A stretch of 64,000 bases of DNA from Zymoseptoria tritici IPO323 (Eukaryota > Ascomycota > Dothideomycetes > Mycosphaerellales > Mycosphaerellaceae), in the NCBI RefSeq assembly GCF_000219625.1, contig NC_018218.1, forward strand, positions 6,014,001 to 6,078,000, given 5' to 3'. The first letter of the stretch is position 1. The number at the start of each line of letters is the position of its first letter. A model generated the notes under the pieces. That model searched no databases. It saw only the letters and a program-made list of their open reading frames with translations, and had not been told where the DNA came from. Shown here in pieces: positions 9,676 to 21,834 of the stretch. The translations under genes were made by a program, and so were the position numbers.

Positions 9676-12600
9676 GGACAGTATGTACTAGGTCTGTGCC
9701 GCCGCTTCCTCCGCTTCCTCCTTCGTAGCTTCCTCCTTCGTAATCTTCGTCGAGATTCGCTTAAGGATCTTGTTAGCTCGCTTCTAGCATCCCGTATTTA
9801 GAAGGAAGTCTACCTTAGTAAACTTCGTATTCGTAGTGCCTATTTTCTTATGCATCTTCTGCTTCGCCCGTCGTTCCTTCCTCGAGAGCTAGCTTGTCCT
9901 GTTTTCCCGGTAGTAAGTCTTATATTCTCGGATGAATTTACTTATATAGACGTAGAAACTATAGGTATAAAAGGTTCTACGCCGATACTAGAGGAAGCGC
10001 TTCTAGAAGGACCGCGGCGCCTTTAAAAAGTAATCGGCTCCTCGTAAGTCCTGCTTTAGGCGGCTTTCTTCCGGTATAATCCGGGTTAGGCTCTACTTCT
10101 TAGCCTCTTCGGCTATATCTTCCTCTCTCTCCTAGCGTAGGAACCGCTAGACAGAACGGCGGTCTTTGCTAAGGCTTCGGTCGCGAGGCCAGGACTCGGG
10201 TGTCTTGCGGTACTTCTTATAGAGCTTGTCCTCTGTTAAGCGCCGGAAGAACGCTTTAGGTTTCTAGATTAGTAATCCTAACTTCCGTAGCGGACTTTCT
10301 TCCGGAGCGTACTTCTTTACGACCTAAAAGCTAGTTTTTAGTGCTTTAAATCGCGAGGGTAGGGCGGAGATTCCTAGGAGATTGCGAGTAAAGTAAGGGT
10401 TAGAAGTATAACCCGAGATCTACTTCGTTAGCTTCGCAACGTCCTTAGTCGTCTCGTCCCAGAACTTAGGAGAGTCCTCGGTAAACGCCGTAAGGAGAGG
10501 CGCGCTATACTTAAACATTAGTACGAGATATTACTAATAGACTCGTAGGCAATACGCAAAGCCCCAACCGTCTGCGTCGAGGGTTAGGAAGTCGCTTCGT
10601 TTCCTAGCCTATTCGAGCCGGCTCTTAAGGTGCCTCCTTAAGTTAATCCCTCGCGCCGTTACAGGAAATCCGAGGTAGGTATATACCTCTCTCCTCGGTA
10701 CCTCTACACTAAAGAGGTAGATCGCCTCCTACGAAGACGCCGGAGCTAGATAGGCGCATTTTTTAATATTTAGGGCGATGCGGTTAGCAGAGGACTAGCG
10801 CTCGAGGATCTGGATTAGTACACGCACCTCGTCCAAGTCGCTAGCGAGGAGAACACTATTATCGGCGAAGAACAGCGCGCGAGGAATTAGCAGCGCCGCG
10901 GGCATTACGTCGGAAGAGCCGGCTAGGGCGAGTGTCCTAGGTCGATTTAAGTCCTCGAGTAAGCTATCGATAAAGATATTAAACAGATAGGGCGAGAGGG
11001 GTAAGCCCTATAGAACTCCCCTTGTCCGCGGAAACTACTAAGAAGCCGTATCATCCGAAACGATAAAGGACTAGACGTCGAAAAAGCAGAGGCTCGCAAT
11101 TAGAGCTAGTATATTCTCCGGACATCTCCGCCGGCATAGAACGTCCGTAAGCAGTACATAATCTATAACGTTAAAGGCAGCTTAAAAATCGAGGAATACA
11201 GCGTATATAATCCGGCTCGATTCGAGGAGGGCGTAGACGACTGCGGCGTTCGTTACGGTAGAGTAGTAACTTTAAAATCCTGCCTAGTTAGGATGCATCC
11301 TCGCCTATGTCCTGCTATTAAAGCGCTAGAGGAGTAGGCGCTCGAAGACCTTTCGAAATATCGTTACTAGCAAGATCGGACGAATGTTATTAGCGTCCTT
11401 CGCTAGCATTATACTATCCTCCCGTCGGGTCTTGTCCTTAACGACTAGATAGACGATAGTTTCGTTCTAGCTCTATAGCATCTTATTATTCCGGAGATAG
11501 GAATTGTAGAGGGCGGCTAGGATCTAGAGGAAGCTCGTCGTCGCGAGGGTTCTTATTAGACGGATGTGTACCCTATCGTTTCCGTAGGCCTTCGTAGCAT
11601 CCTAGTAGGTAAGCTCCTATATTATCTCGTCGATCGAGAAGGAGAGCAAAGCGGATCGATCGTCGATAGGAAACATCTCCTATACTAGGAAGGTCGCTGT
11701 CGAGACGAATTAACTAGTAAATCCCTCCGTTACCTCGTCGATTACTGTTATCCCTCTCGCCTTCGCTGCCGGGGTCGGCACTAGTAGTATGTTCTTGTTC
11801 GCGCAGCGCTACGCTCTCTTATAGAGACGGACTGTCTTAAGCGTCCCGCTATCGGCGTCCGGATTCGGCTTCGCAATCGCCTTAAGACGCTAGTCCTTCT
11901 TCTTCTTACTACGGCGGCGTAGCCGCTTTCGCTTATAAGCAGCGTCGTTATTATCCTCGGCTTGCTTTCGCTTCGGGTCTATTATCGCCTTTCGAGGTCC
12001 GTTGTTCTTCTCTCTACCTCTATTCTTCTTCTCTCCCTCTTAATCCTTCTTCTCTCCCTCTTGATCCTTCTTCTCTCCCTCTCGATCCTTCTTCTCTCCC
12101 TCTCGATCCTTCTTCTCTCCCTCTCGATCCTTCTTCTCTCTACCTCCGTTACTTATATCCTCCGCCTTTCGTCTACCCGGAGGACGATTTCGACGACGCG
12201 TAGAGGCGAGTCCTAGTACGGCTTCGCTTACCTACTAGTAGAGCGACACGATTTCCGCATTCTACTTATCTACATCGGCGCTTATATAGTACAGATGCCG
12301 TCGATGCCGCGCCCTTCTCTCCTAGCTATAGCAGAGCGCCTACGCTGTATCGTCGTCGTTTAGCCGGCTTATCGTATAGCGTCGAAGTTAATACGGTACA
12401 GCTAATCTACCCGGAGTACCCGTAGTCGGGTCTAGCTAGAGGTAGAGCTAGTAGACATAGTCGGTATTCATCTTCTCCGTTAGTCGCAGTAGAGCTAGCG
12501 TCGCATACGGCAGCGTCCGGCGGACAAAGTAGTAGTTAGTCGTTAGTTGTTTCTTGTACACAGCGTCCGTAATCGTAATCGGCTCCTAGATCGGCATTAG

Positions 12601-13530
12601 ATAGGTTATCGCGGAGTCCTCGATCTATTGCGAGACGACCTTCCGTCTCGGAAGCGGCAACGCCTTCCCGCTCTAGAGAGACATCTTACTAAAGCGGACG
12701 TTAATATCTCCGAGAACGACATCTAAGCTAGCAACCGCCTCGAGTGTAGACCGGACCTCATCCGGCTTCCGCTTAGGGGGAAAGTAGACTCTACTAATCG
12801 TTCCCTAGTCCGTCGGTAGGGTTATAGCGTCCGTCCCGATAATCTACGCCTCGCTAGTAAGCTAACTTCGCGCGCGTACTGTCCCTATTACTAGAATCCT
12901 ATAGCCTAAGCGACCCTTTCTCGGCACCGTATTAGGCTTTACCGTAGTCGTAATTACGCGGTAATCCGCTTAGCGCTTCTTATACTCGACGAACTAGGTC
13001 TCGACGATAAAGAGGTAGTCGAGGACGTCGTCGTTAATTAGCGCTACTAGGATCGGCTACCTATTATCCCCTAAGCCCTAGATGTTAATACATCTAATCC
13101 TAGCATTCCTCCTGGTCTCGCGACCTACGAGAGGACTCGCCTCCCCTAGATGCCTCTCGACTCTCTCTCTTAGAGGATGCTCCTCGAGTCTCTTTCTTCG
13201 AGCCTAGGCTATCCTCCCGTCCCGCCGGCTCCTCTTCTAGCCCCTACTATATTAGCTCGGCTTTAAACTCGTCGAAGACGCTAGTACTCTTCGCCTTCTA
13301 CTGTACTACTCGCCTTTTAAATTTGTTATCGGCTTCTTAATAGCGATCGACGAACTCGTAGACCTAATCTGTAGACGATCTCCTAGGAAGGTTTACGGAG
13401 CGGGGTTAGAGTGGTTTCCGCTTACGGTCCGCTAAAGGAGAGGTCGGTTTCGTTTATAGCTTCGGCTCTATAGAGAGAATCTAGAAGGTCTTCGCTTTCG
13501 GGGAGGGCGTCACCGGTTCGGTACGCGTAG
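9673..13530 (-). pseudogene. LINE ORF2: AP-like endonuclease plus reverse transcriptase
   Basis: This would nick target DNA and reverse-transcribe the LINE RNA. A single minus-strand frame is open apart from RIP-type stops. The endonuclease starts near 13,090 (INI-GLGDNR, then IVET before a TAG read as W, about 12,995-13,006) and has VVLGDINVRFSKM at 12,690-12,720. A linker of KKDREGE repeats follows (12,004-12,142). The RT has FLDFKAAFNVIDYVLL near 11,190, GLPLSPYLFNIFIDSLLEDL near 10,960-11,020 and ALFFADNSVLLASDLDEV at 10,830-10,880. The canonical second Asp of the YADD box reads Asn in both copies, which fits a TG-to-TA RIP change but is unproven. The putative stop TAA lies at 9,673. The clade (Tad-like or other) was not determined. 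Confidence 0.85.
12004..12142 (-). repeat. 21-bp coding repeat in ORF2 linker
   Basis: A tandem 21-bp unit encodes KKDREGE on the minus strand, about six copies, between the endonuclease and RT domains. Copy 2 has a diverged version at 54,541-54,690 (units reading KKDRGGE/KKNRDGE). It is probably a flexible charged linker that varies in length. Confidence 0.8.
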
Positions 13531-13835
13531 TGTAAGGGGGGAACTTCCAAAGGTTCCGATCTCCCGCGGATAGTAGCAGTGCGGACGTACGAGGTAGTAT
13601 AGGGGGCAAAAAGGGCAGTAAACTGTACAATTAGAGTAAAAGGTAGGGGGCAAAAGAGGTAGTATTGAGTGCTCTGTACTATTAGGCCTTGTATGCGTGT
13701 CGAAGGTCCTTCCGGAGGTGCTAGTAGTCGGTGTCCTGTTCCTCCGTAGGTCGATGTCTCTCTTATCCTCCGACCTACACACGAAGCTAAAGCTAGATAC
13801 AGACCACACGTGACAGTGCGATATTCCCCACTATA
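13531..13835 (-). repeat. 3' LTR of the Gypsy element
   Basis: This 305-bp direct repeat is the downstream LTR in element (minus) orientation. Its outer edge abuts the duplicated GTAG (13,527-13,530). Relative to the other LTR it shows only C/T and G/A differences (roughly a dozen), including the terminal CACTATA versus CACTACA. Confidence 0.9.
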
Positions 13836-13849
13836 TCCGTCCCCCTCCT
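13836..13849 (-). promoter_or_regulatory. Polypurine tract of the Gypsy element
   Basis: On the minus strand AGGAGGGGGACGGA lies directly upstream of the 3' LTR, the expected place and composition for plus-strand priming. About 10 bp further inside is a perfect inverted repeat TAGTGTCTA-N3-TAGACACTA (near 13,853-13,873). Confidence 0.7.
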
Positions 13850-14127
13850 ATAGTGTCTAACCTAGACACTACAAGAACCTAAACTATACTATTGTGCACG
13901 CTTATAGCGTAAAAACCCTCTAGATCTAGCACTAGCGTCGTCCTTTTTAACTTATTGCTAACGTAGACTGTCCCTATCCTCGGGTTTTATACCTACTACG
14001 CATGTCTATCGTATGCATTATAGCCAAAACAAAAGAAACAAAACAAAAGAAACAACAAAAAGAAAAAAGAGCCTTAAAACAAGCGCTAGTACAGAAAACA
14101 GCCGCTCCTTATGTCCTATTCTTACTA

Positions 14128-14170
14128 AATGTTTCCCAGACCTAATACGGATTTTAGTCTAGGAAACATT
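14128..14170. repeat. Inverted-repeat motif H1
   Basis: Arms AATGTTTCCCAGAC and GTCTAGGAAACATT surround a 15-nt loop. It begins 7 nt after the putative stop of the third ORF. It is one of seven related hairpins inside the Gypsy element. Confidence 0.8.
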
Positions 14171-14176
14171 ATAAAC

Positions 14177-16954
14177 CTATCGCTAAGTACTATCCTCCTA
14201 CTACATATCGCGTCTAGGTACGCGCTTGCTATCCTTGCCGATAAGTAAGTTAGGGACTTCCTAGGGTACTGCGATGTCTACCTCTCCCTACCTAAGCAGC
14301 TTACGTTCCCTATCGTCTATATCGTTAGGCGCGACTTTAGCTAGTAGAGGCTAGTGCTTCTAGAAGTCGGTCGGATGCTTGTCCTTAGCGTTGTAGTACG
14401 ATCGGTTACTAAACGTATTCCTCTCCGCGTACTTAATATCCTTATAGTTTGCCTTTACTTAAGCTATAGTCGCATCTCGCTACTTCTTAATCTATGCCCT
14501 TAGATCGATAACATTAAGGCGGATAAGCTTCTCTAATTCGACGACGACTCTAGGGCTCTCCTACTTCTTGTAAGTAACAAGCGTAGCAGCGATGTAGTTA
14601 TTAGGTGTTAAAGACACAGCCGTAGGGAAGGCGTAAGGAATCTTGCTATACTTGTTAATAAGACCGGAGGGTGTCTTGTCGGGGGCGGTTAGGTCTATGT
14701 AAGCTTTGCGCAGCATCTCCTAGTTACTAGCTTCGGCACATTCGAGAGAACTATCTGTATATATAGCTACAAACTAGGGAAGAATCGTTCGACGTTTAGT
14801 CTCTGCCTTAGTGTCGACACTATGTAGCAGATGCGGAACCGTAATACAAACATTAAATGCCTTGCAAGGAACGTGTTCCTACTTAAGCTTATAGCGATCT
14901 AGGAAGTGTTACGGCAGCACCGTATTATTAATCTTCTATACTGCTCCGTCTACGCAGTTGTTAGCCCTTATCTACTAGTACTATTCCTAAAAGATCTCCT
15001 TCTCGTGCATCCTTTTAACGAGCACTATACAGTCCTTCTTACCCTCGTCTATTAAGGAGACCGTACCTTAAATCTAGTTAATACCGCGATTCTCCTCGAC
15101 TATACGGCTAACTATAAGGTCGATATACTTAAAGGTAGTGTTGTCGCCCTTCTTAGTGCTTTTAGCGTAGTATAGGTATAACACTAGCCGGTGCTTATAG
15201 TTACCTCGCAGAAGAACATATAGCAGCTAGTATAAGATATCCTAGCGGATAAGCTACTAGATCTAAGAGTAGCACATCGTACGAAGCTATCCGTAGTTAG
15301 GCTAGCTATTAATTTCGCGCTAATGCTACAAGTACATATCTATTTCCTTATTAATAATCTTGCAAAGGGCCTTATCCTATCCGATCTACGCGAAGAGGGG
15401 AATATTAAGCGTACTATTTCTCTTAAACTCGTTCTCCTAACCGGCTATTAAGTATATCGCTTAGCGAGCCTTATTAAAGAAGCCGTTAAAGTTGAGCTAG
15501 CCGAGTTCTCTACGTAGGACGTTATTGTCGAAGCGGTACGGCCTAAAGAAGTCCGATAGTCGAGCCGGACGAGTATCCTTAAACTACATCTTGTACGTCT
15601 TAGAACCTATCTTTAGCTAGCTAAGCTTATACATATCGTACTTAAGGGTAGTAAGTCTGAAGAGCGTGTTGTTCTTTGCTATTACATTCCCGGCCTTTAC
15701 CTTAATTCCGAAGTATCGAAGCAGGTCCCTCGCATAATTATAGCACAGGAACGTACACTCCTCCTTTAGCTTCGTACTGTCCGGATATAGTAGCTATAGG
15801 CATCGAAATAGCTAGTTCAGGGTAGCAAGACGTTGCGAAAGCGGAAGCTTCCTTAGGCTATTAATCGTAGCGATAATTTAAGGTAAGGCGTCCTTACAAT
15901 TACAGGTCGTATTCGTAGGTTCCGTAATAGGCATACCAAGAGCGATCTGTGTTTTAATTACTGCCTAACTTACTAAGCGAGCCCTTCCCGTAGTGCGAAT
16001 AACAGGACTCGCGTAGATACTCCCTTCGAGACTAGGGCTAGAAATAGATCTGCCGGAGTAGGGTATTTAGGGGCGGCCGGAGCTACTCTCGGAAGGGGTA
16101 CCGCGCATAGGAAGACTACCGAGATTAGCTAGCTTGTCCTTAGTTTTAGACCTCGTACTTATAGCGGGAGGTGCTTCGATCTGCTTCTAAGTATTAGATC
16201 TAGACGCAATTTCCTTCTCCTTTCCCTTAGGCTTATAGGGCACTATCTACCTACGACTATCTATATGCCGGTTGTACGTATTGCGCACAATATTAATCTG
16301 CTCCTATGTAGGGCGATCGATTCCTCCTAGTTTGGCGACTATAAAGAAGTCCTTAGTAGTGTACTTAGTCCCTCTCGGATCCGAATAACCCTATCCTACG
16401 CCCTAACTATACTAACGAATATATTCTCGTAAAACAAGCATAGCTACTATCGTACCCTTATTAGACTACGTCTTGTACTTCGAAGACAGCTTTCGAATCT
16501 CTTTTGCTATATTTTCGGATTTGTATATATATTGCCTTAGTTCCGGGTTTATATCTATTACGTCCTATCCCTATTCTTTTGTAAGGGCGTTGTAAATGCC
16601 CTTCTTGCGGTTGCGGGTCCTCCTACTATCCGTAGCTGCTGCTACTAGCCTCGGATAAGCAGCTGCAATACTGTCCTATCTAGTAATCCTCCCGGTTCCT
16701 AAGGTAATAGGGACCCGGTTTATCTGCACGAAATCCTATATGCCTACTACAAACTCTGCTGCTTTTTCTAATCCTAATTCTAAGGTATTAACGATGTCTG
16801 ACACTACTCGCTCGCGGTCCGCGTCTAGCATGCTCTTAAGGAGACTCTTAAGTTTTCCTAGCTCTCTAGTGTTCTACGCAGTCGAGAAGGCTACACGCAT
16901 TTCTTTATTATTTGTTAAAGGTACGCTCCGGAGGCGAGCTAGGATGTTGTCCAT
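14177..16954 (-). pseudogene. Third ORF of the Gypsy element, about 925 codons, unknown
   Basis: The frame starts at MDNILARLRSVPLTNNKEMR and remains in one phase for 2.78 kb to a TAG at 14,177, interrupted only by TAG/TAA codons of the RIP kind. It lies between integrase and the 3' LTR, where some retroelements carry envelope or other accessory genes. I see no signal peptide or clear membrane segment, and no motif I can name. Visible segments include GYSDPRGTKYTTKDFFIVAK (near 16,390), a Cys-containing stretch TCNCKDALP (15,890), and C-terminal PYAFPTAVSLTPNNYIAATL (about 14,600). Preservation of phase over this length argues it was coding before RIP. Function is unknown; capsid-like, nucleic-acid-binding or captured host protein are all possible. 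Confidence 0.7.
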
Positions 16955-17340
16955 ATCGGTAGTAGTATGCGCAGTTGCGCTCGTTGTTAAGGTGTGTTGT
17001 GTGCGCTCGGTGCGCTCGTATCGTTTCGAAGCTGTTTTTGCGCTGATGCGCTTAGGTAGTATGTGTATTGTTTTGCGCTAATGCGCTCGGTTGGTAAGTG
17101 TGTCGAGGGGGGGCTCGTAGAGGATGTTTAATTAGGTCGAAGGTCTGCGAGGACGCAGATAAGGTTCGTCTAGGAGGAAAAGGAGTCGTTAGGGGAGGTG
17201 CAAGGAGATAGGAAAGAAAGAAGATGTAGTAGATGTTATAGGGAAGTCGGAGGTGTAGAGAAGATTAAGGCTGTTAAGTAGGGCGAGCAGGTAGAAAGCG
17301 GGTCCCTTACTTGTTTATAAATTATATACGTACTTATACT

Positions 17341-17515
17341 CGTAATTGTTAAAAGAGCTCGTAATTGTTAGGAAAGGCCTATAATTGTTGTGTCGGTAAT
17401 TGTTATTCGTAAGTTATGTACGTAATTGTGCTCGTAATTGTTAGAAGAGCTCGTAATTGTTAGGAAAGGCCTGTAATTGTTATGTCGGTGAATGTTGTGT
17501 TAGTAATTGTTGCGT
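17341..17515. repeat. Tandem repeat of CGTAATTGTT blocks
   Basis: Two units of roughly 90 bp share GAGCTCGTAATTGTTAGGAA and several further GTAATTGTT submotifs. The array lies in the spacer between pol and the third ORF. It may contribute to expression of the third ORF, but nothing in the sequence proves this. Confidence 0.65.
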
Positions 17516-17734
17516 ACGCAGGTGCTCGCATTAGCAGTCTCGTAATTATAGCAGAATGTGCATAATTGTCTAGGAAAAGGCAGCCTAGCCCCTAAATGTC
17601 CGAAAGGGCGACTAAGCTTTGTAAATTGTAACTCCCTCCCCTTTAGGGTAGAGAACGTATGTTTAGTATGCTCTGAACAATAGTGGATTAGTCGTAGCCA
17701 GCAGAGACACCTAGGCAATGTCCTATCCTTCGCA

Positions 17735-17777
17735 AATGTTTACTAGACCCCTTTTTCTAAATAGTCTAGCAAACAAC
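17735..17777. repeat. Inverted-repeat motif H2
   Basis: Arms AATGTTTACTAGAC and GTCTAGCAAACAAC are separated by about 15 nt. It lies in the spacer between pol and the third ORF. Confidence 0.75.
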
Positions 17778-18066
17778 TGGGCCTATCCGGCAGCACTAGC
17801 CTTTAAAAGATGTCCGCCGGCAGGAGGCAACAACAACAGCTGGTCGCTCGTGATTATATGCGTAAACTTGCTCGTAAGCGTCCTTCGTAAATGCGCTAGT
17901 AATTGTAGTATGCTCGTTTAGCTATGTCGGTAGGTAGGCGTCGAGGACGGAGATAAGGTCGTACCGGGGGAGTCTTATTGTGGCGAAAAGAGCTCCCTTT
18001 AACACAAAGAAATATGTGTGTCTCTTTGGGTAATAATAATGTTTACCCGAGAGAGCGAGCGGAGCC

Positions 18067-18093
18067 TTTGCTAGACTACCGGTCTAGAAAACA
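18067..18093. repeat. Inverted-repeat motif H3
   Basis: A shorter copy with TTTGCTAGAC and GTCTAGAAAACA arms around a 5-nt loop. It is about 30 bp from H4, making a double-hairpin pair downstream of pol. Confidence 0.7.
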
Positions 18094-18123
18094 ACTATAG
18101 TAAGCCGAGAGCATACGTCGCTA

Positions 18124-18155
18124 TATTTGCTAGACCCTTAGTCTAGGAAACATTT
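18124..18155. repeat. Inverted-repeat motif H4
   Basis: ATTTGCTAGAC and GTCTAGGAAACAT arms surround a 5-nt loop. It begins about 20 nt beyond the TAA that ends the RT-integrase frame (18,177-18,179). Confidence 0.8.
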
Positions 18156-18176
18156 TAATGTAAATTATAGCCGCAC

Positions 18177-21100
18177 TTAGATTCTTAGGTACTGTAATCG
18201 TTCTTCTAGGGACAGCGAGGATTCCCTTACCCCCTATACGATATTCGGAGGTCCGGGAGCCGGTTCTCTGTACTGTTCAGCGGCAGGGTCGTCGCCCTAA
18301 GCTAATGCCGGCTCTTTATCCTTACTCTTAACACTTGCGAGCCATTTAGGGTTTAAGTCGCCGCGTGTTAGCTCTTCGAGCTTATTAACATGCTCGAGGT
18401 AGTCTACAGGGATTACCCGAAGCATATCCCTAGACTATGTGCCTTAGAGCTCTGCCTCGTCTAGCTCTGCAATCTTGTAGGTACCGGTGTCCAGGCTTAT
18501 ACTTATTACTCGGTAGGGCCCCTTCTATTAAAAGGACAGCTTCTCGTAGGTAGACTTTCGCTCGCCTCTTTTTAATAGCACGAGCTGCCCCTTCTTAAGC
18601 GGCTTGTTGTCGACATTATAGTTTATATCCTAGTACTCCTTCTAGGTATCTCGTAGCCTACGCTATAGGGCGGTAACTTCTCTAACATCCTTCTTAGAGT
18701 AGAAGATCTGCCTTACTCGAGCGGCTAGCAAGTCTTTAGTCGTACGAACTATCTTCTAGTTAATCGTTTTCTAAGTGTCGTACCGTAGCTTAATAGGTAG
18801 GACGACATTAAATGCATAGAAAAGACTTGCCGGCGTACATCCCGTAGACCTGCGAACAGTAGTGCGGTCTGCCTATAGTGCTGCGTAGAAAAAGGATCTC
18901 TAGCCCTTTAGCTTGCCCTACGTGCACTTTAAGAGGACGTCTAGGATGTTAGGATGTCTACGCTCGACTAGACTGTTCGCTTTAGGGTAGTAGGCGGACA
19001 TACGACTAAGGTTTGTATCTATTTAAGCCAGCAGTTTAGGCACATCGCCGTAGTTCTTAGGCCCTCTATTAAAGAAGATCCGGTTATAGGCTCTAGTGCG
19101 TAAGAAGACGTCCTTAAAAAGAAACTTCGCGACCTACTTTAAGCTTACTCCTTAATTCTGCCCCTTGTTTACGATCCTTCCTTCCGGCTATCTAGAGAGA
19201 GACTCCCTAGCTATAATAATACTTCCGGAGCCGTCGACATAAACGACGTCTATATGCTACGACTCGCTAACATAGCTATTGTATCTTAGGTGCAGTTCCG
19301 ACATACTCGCTAGTCCGGACGATCGAAGAAGACACTCGGGGCACTTTCCGACGAAATCTCGGACCTGCTTATACAGGCCCTGCTAGTAATACCGACAAGC
19401 GATCTTTATATAGGTCCCTTTACGCCCTCTATAGCCGGAGGTAGGGTCCCTATAGAGGGTACGGATAATCGACTTCTGCTTAGTCTCCTTATCGATAACT
19501 CTGCATAGCGGCTTGTTAATTCTTTTCTAATACTATAGGTAGCGCTCCCTAACTAGGTAGCGAGATGCCCGCTTCTTAAAGGCATACCAGCTGTTCCTGT
19601 TTACTCCTACCGGTCGTCGAAGGGTTAGGAGGTAGTATGTTATATCGCGGTAGAAGTCCGAGAGGAAGCTGTTAATGCTATTCTAAACAAGTTCCTCTTC
19701 TAGAGTAGGGGTAATCTCTTCGGCCTCGACACGATTCGCGTACACTGTATATAGCGTGCTATTAATTATTTCTTCGTAGTCCTGCTCGTACTTCTCGTCG
19801 ATATTATCGGACTAAGTACGCGGTCGTCGAGACAGCGCATCTGTAGTAGTGTGCAGTCGGCCGGGAATATACTTTACATCGAAATTAAACAGTCGTATCT
19901 ATAAAAGCTACCTTGTTATTACTGCGTTAGGCAAGTCGGTCGGTAGTCGGTTTAACTAATAGACTAGAGTGTTCGCATCTAGCTTAAGTAGGAAGTAAAC
20001 ACCGTAGAGATAGTGCTTTAGTTTCTTTAATGCCTTTAAAACACTAAGATACTTAAGTTTCCTAGCGTCGAACTTTCGCTCGTTTAGCTTCTAGATGCCG
20101 CTTTTATACCGAGATAGGTGTCTTATCTTGTAGTTGTCGATATCTCGTTGCATAAGGACTGCTCCGAACCTATCTCCGGATGCATTAATAGTAAGGATAA
20201 TCTGTCCTCCCGAAACGTAGTCTATAGTCTTAAGAGCCGGTGTAGTAACGAGAGCCTTCTTTAATTTCTCTATCGATGCGTTATACTCGGCGGTCTAACA
20301 CTAGCACACATTAGGCTTTAGTAGATTGTATAGCGGAGCTAACACCTGTACATACTTCTTAATCTAGATACGGAAGTATACGACTACGCCTAGGAATACT
20401 CGAACCTCCTTAGGGTTGTCTAGAGCAGGCTACTTGGTGATCTTAACGACTCGTACTTTATTAGGGTAACGGCTATGCACATTACAAACATACCTAATAA
20501 TTAGTACCCCTATCGAGAACTATCGCGACTTAAGAGCTAATATAGTAAGTCCGGCTCTCTTAATATCGGCAAGGACTACGTTAAGGTTCGTAACATATTT
20601 AGCAACCTAACGTCGGATGCCAGGCTCGGTTTCCTCGTTATCGTACGTAGTACGTAGACCTTTAACTCTAATGTCGTCTAGAAAGGGGCGAGCTTAGTAA
20701 TTTATGTGCTCCTAAAGGATAGTAGTTATAATCCTTTAGAACTAAGCGACCGAATTCGTTCCGCCTATAGGAATGCCTATATGCCTAAATAGCCCGAGCA
20801 GTATATAAAAGGAGGTAAGGTCCTAACAGTACTCGGCTAGGGGTATTTAGTCGTATCTAGAGAAGAGGTCTATAAGGGAGGTAGTAGTGCACCCTGCGAA
20901 GTCTGCGGAAAAGGAGTCTGCGTCCGGTAGCATATTAGCATCCCTTAGCGTAACACAGTTTACTTCTGTAGCTAAGTTAATAAGTCGGTACTTCTTCTCC
21001 TCCTTCTTTTCCTAGACACGCTCCCCTTCCGGTATAGGGTCCTTAGCTTTTAGTAGCTTTAGGTTGTCTAGCTTCTTTTGCACGATAAACTAGGGGTTCC

Positions 21101-21830
21101 GGTATGTACTACAGGATAGCTCGATTACTCTATTACAGGCTCGCTTACTAACTATCTATATTACTACCTTCTTAAGGGCTGCGGGGATAGGGAAGTTCTT
21201 GCACTGCTAGGCCTTATAAGGAATCGTGCGGATCTCTACTAGTAGGGAAACATCCTCGTTAAGGCGACCGACATATAAGAAATCCTAAGCAAGAGACTTC
21301 TCTCGTCGGAAGAGATAGGTATAAAAAAGCTCGAGTTCTTTCGGCTTTAGTTCGATCGTAGTCTTAAAGCTGTTTATGCGCTTAGAGGTAAGTCTCGAAC
21401 CCTTCTCGATGTCGGAAAACTTAGGGATAAGGTACTTATTATCCTAGGGGTGCGTACTCGGTATAAGTTTAGCCTTATTTTCAAGACATCTCTACCGCTA
21501 GTTAAAAGTACTACTAGGGGGCTTGCTGCTAGTATCGTAAATACTACTATTAACGGGTCTAATCTTGTCCGCCTTACGTTTGTACATAGTATATGCATTC
21601 GGAGCGGTTCCTACCTCCTATTCCGCTTTGCGCTAGAGGTAATCTAACTAGAGAATATCCGCCTACTTAATAAGCAGCGACGCTACTCGAGCTTGTAAGG
21701 TAGTTTCCTAGACTGTATCCGAGGGATTAAGGGTGTATTTTGTCGAGGTAATAGTCCGGAACTCCTCCTAAGCCCTTACTTTATCTTAGGTACTAAGGAA
21801 ATGTTTGCTAGACCCGGGGTCTAGGAAAGG
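18177..21830 (-). pseudogene. Gypsy pol: reverse transcriptase, RNase H, integrase
   Basis: The frame differs from gag-protease and begins at about 21,830. Upstream RT segments include TMYKRKADKIRPVN. The RT core shows NLATEVNCVTLRDANMLPDA, DLFSRYD and, near 20,680, LDDIRVKGLRTTYDNEETEP with the catalytic Asp pair reduced to D-D-I. RNase H and connection follow (GGQIILTINASGDRFGAVLM, RLHTTTDALSRRPR). Integrase has an H2C2-like region (RDPTSGYRGRKGTY, KCPECLLRSSG), a YHIDVVYVDGSGS first Asp, RGPKNYGDVPKLLA, and NSLVERRH with the Glu. The C-terminus resembles the usual GPYR-x-x-YK-x-AELD end. Many former W/Q codons are TAG, and several His/Asp have become Tyr/Asn. Confidence 0.9.
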
Positions 21831-21834
21831 TTTC
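21801..21834. repeat. Inverted-repeat motif H5 at gag-PR/RT junction
   Basis: ATGTTTGCTAGAC and GTCTAGGAAAGGT arms lie around CCGGG. The TAG inside the right arm (minus strand, 21,821-21,823) terminates the gag-protease frame, and the RT frame takes over here in another phase. So this hairpin sits at the frame change. Confidence 0.8.

Larger units (their letters stand above)
8531..13530 (-). mobile_element. LINE copy 1, 3' part (3' UTR and ORF2)
   Basis: This is the distal half of a non-LTR retrotransposon read on the minus strand: endonuclease-RT ORF2 (13,530 to 9,673), a repeat-bearing 3' UTR and a 3' terminus fused to CCCTAA-type repeats. It is collinear with 51,124-56,070 (copy 2), with mostly C/T and G/A differences. 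At 13,530/27,348 it is interrupted by the 13.8-kb Gypsy element, flanked by the 4-bp duplication GTAG; copy 2 has the uninterrupted site. Confidence 0.85.

Noticed and set aside
11962..12216. Leu/Ser-rich plus-strand ORF, membrane-like
   Set aside because: Antisense of the KKDREGE linker of LINE ORF2; the hydrophobicity comes from reading charged codons backwards.
13510..13809. 99-codon minus ORF across the LINE/LTR border
   Set aside because: It spans the junction of two elements and lies mostly in the LTR; there is no reason for it to be translated.
16740..17081. 113-codon plus ORF
   Set aside because: Antisense to the N-terminus of the Gypsy third ORF, which keeps one phase for 2.8 kb.
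21374..21598. Minus ORF MHILCTNVRRTRLDP in the pol region
   Set aside because: It is in the gag-protease phase but overlaps the RT-region phase that carries recognisable polymerase sequence; kept as a shadow.
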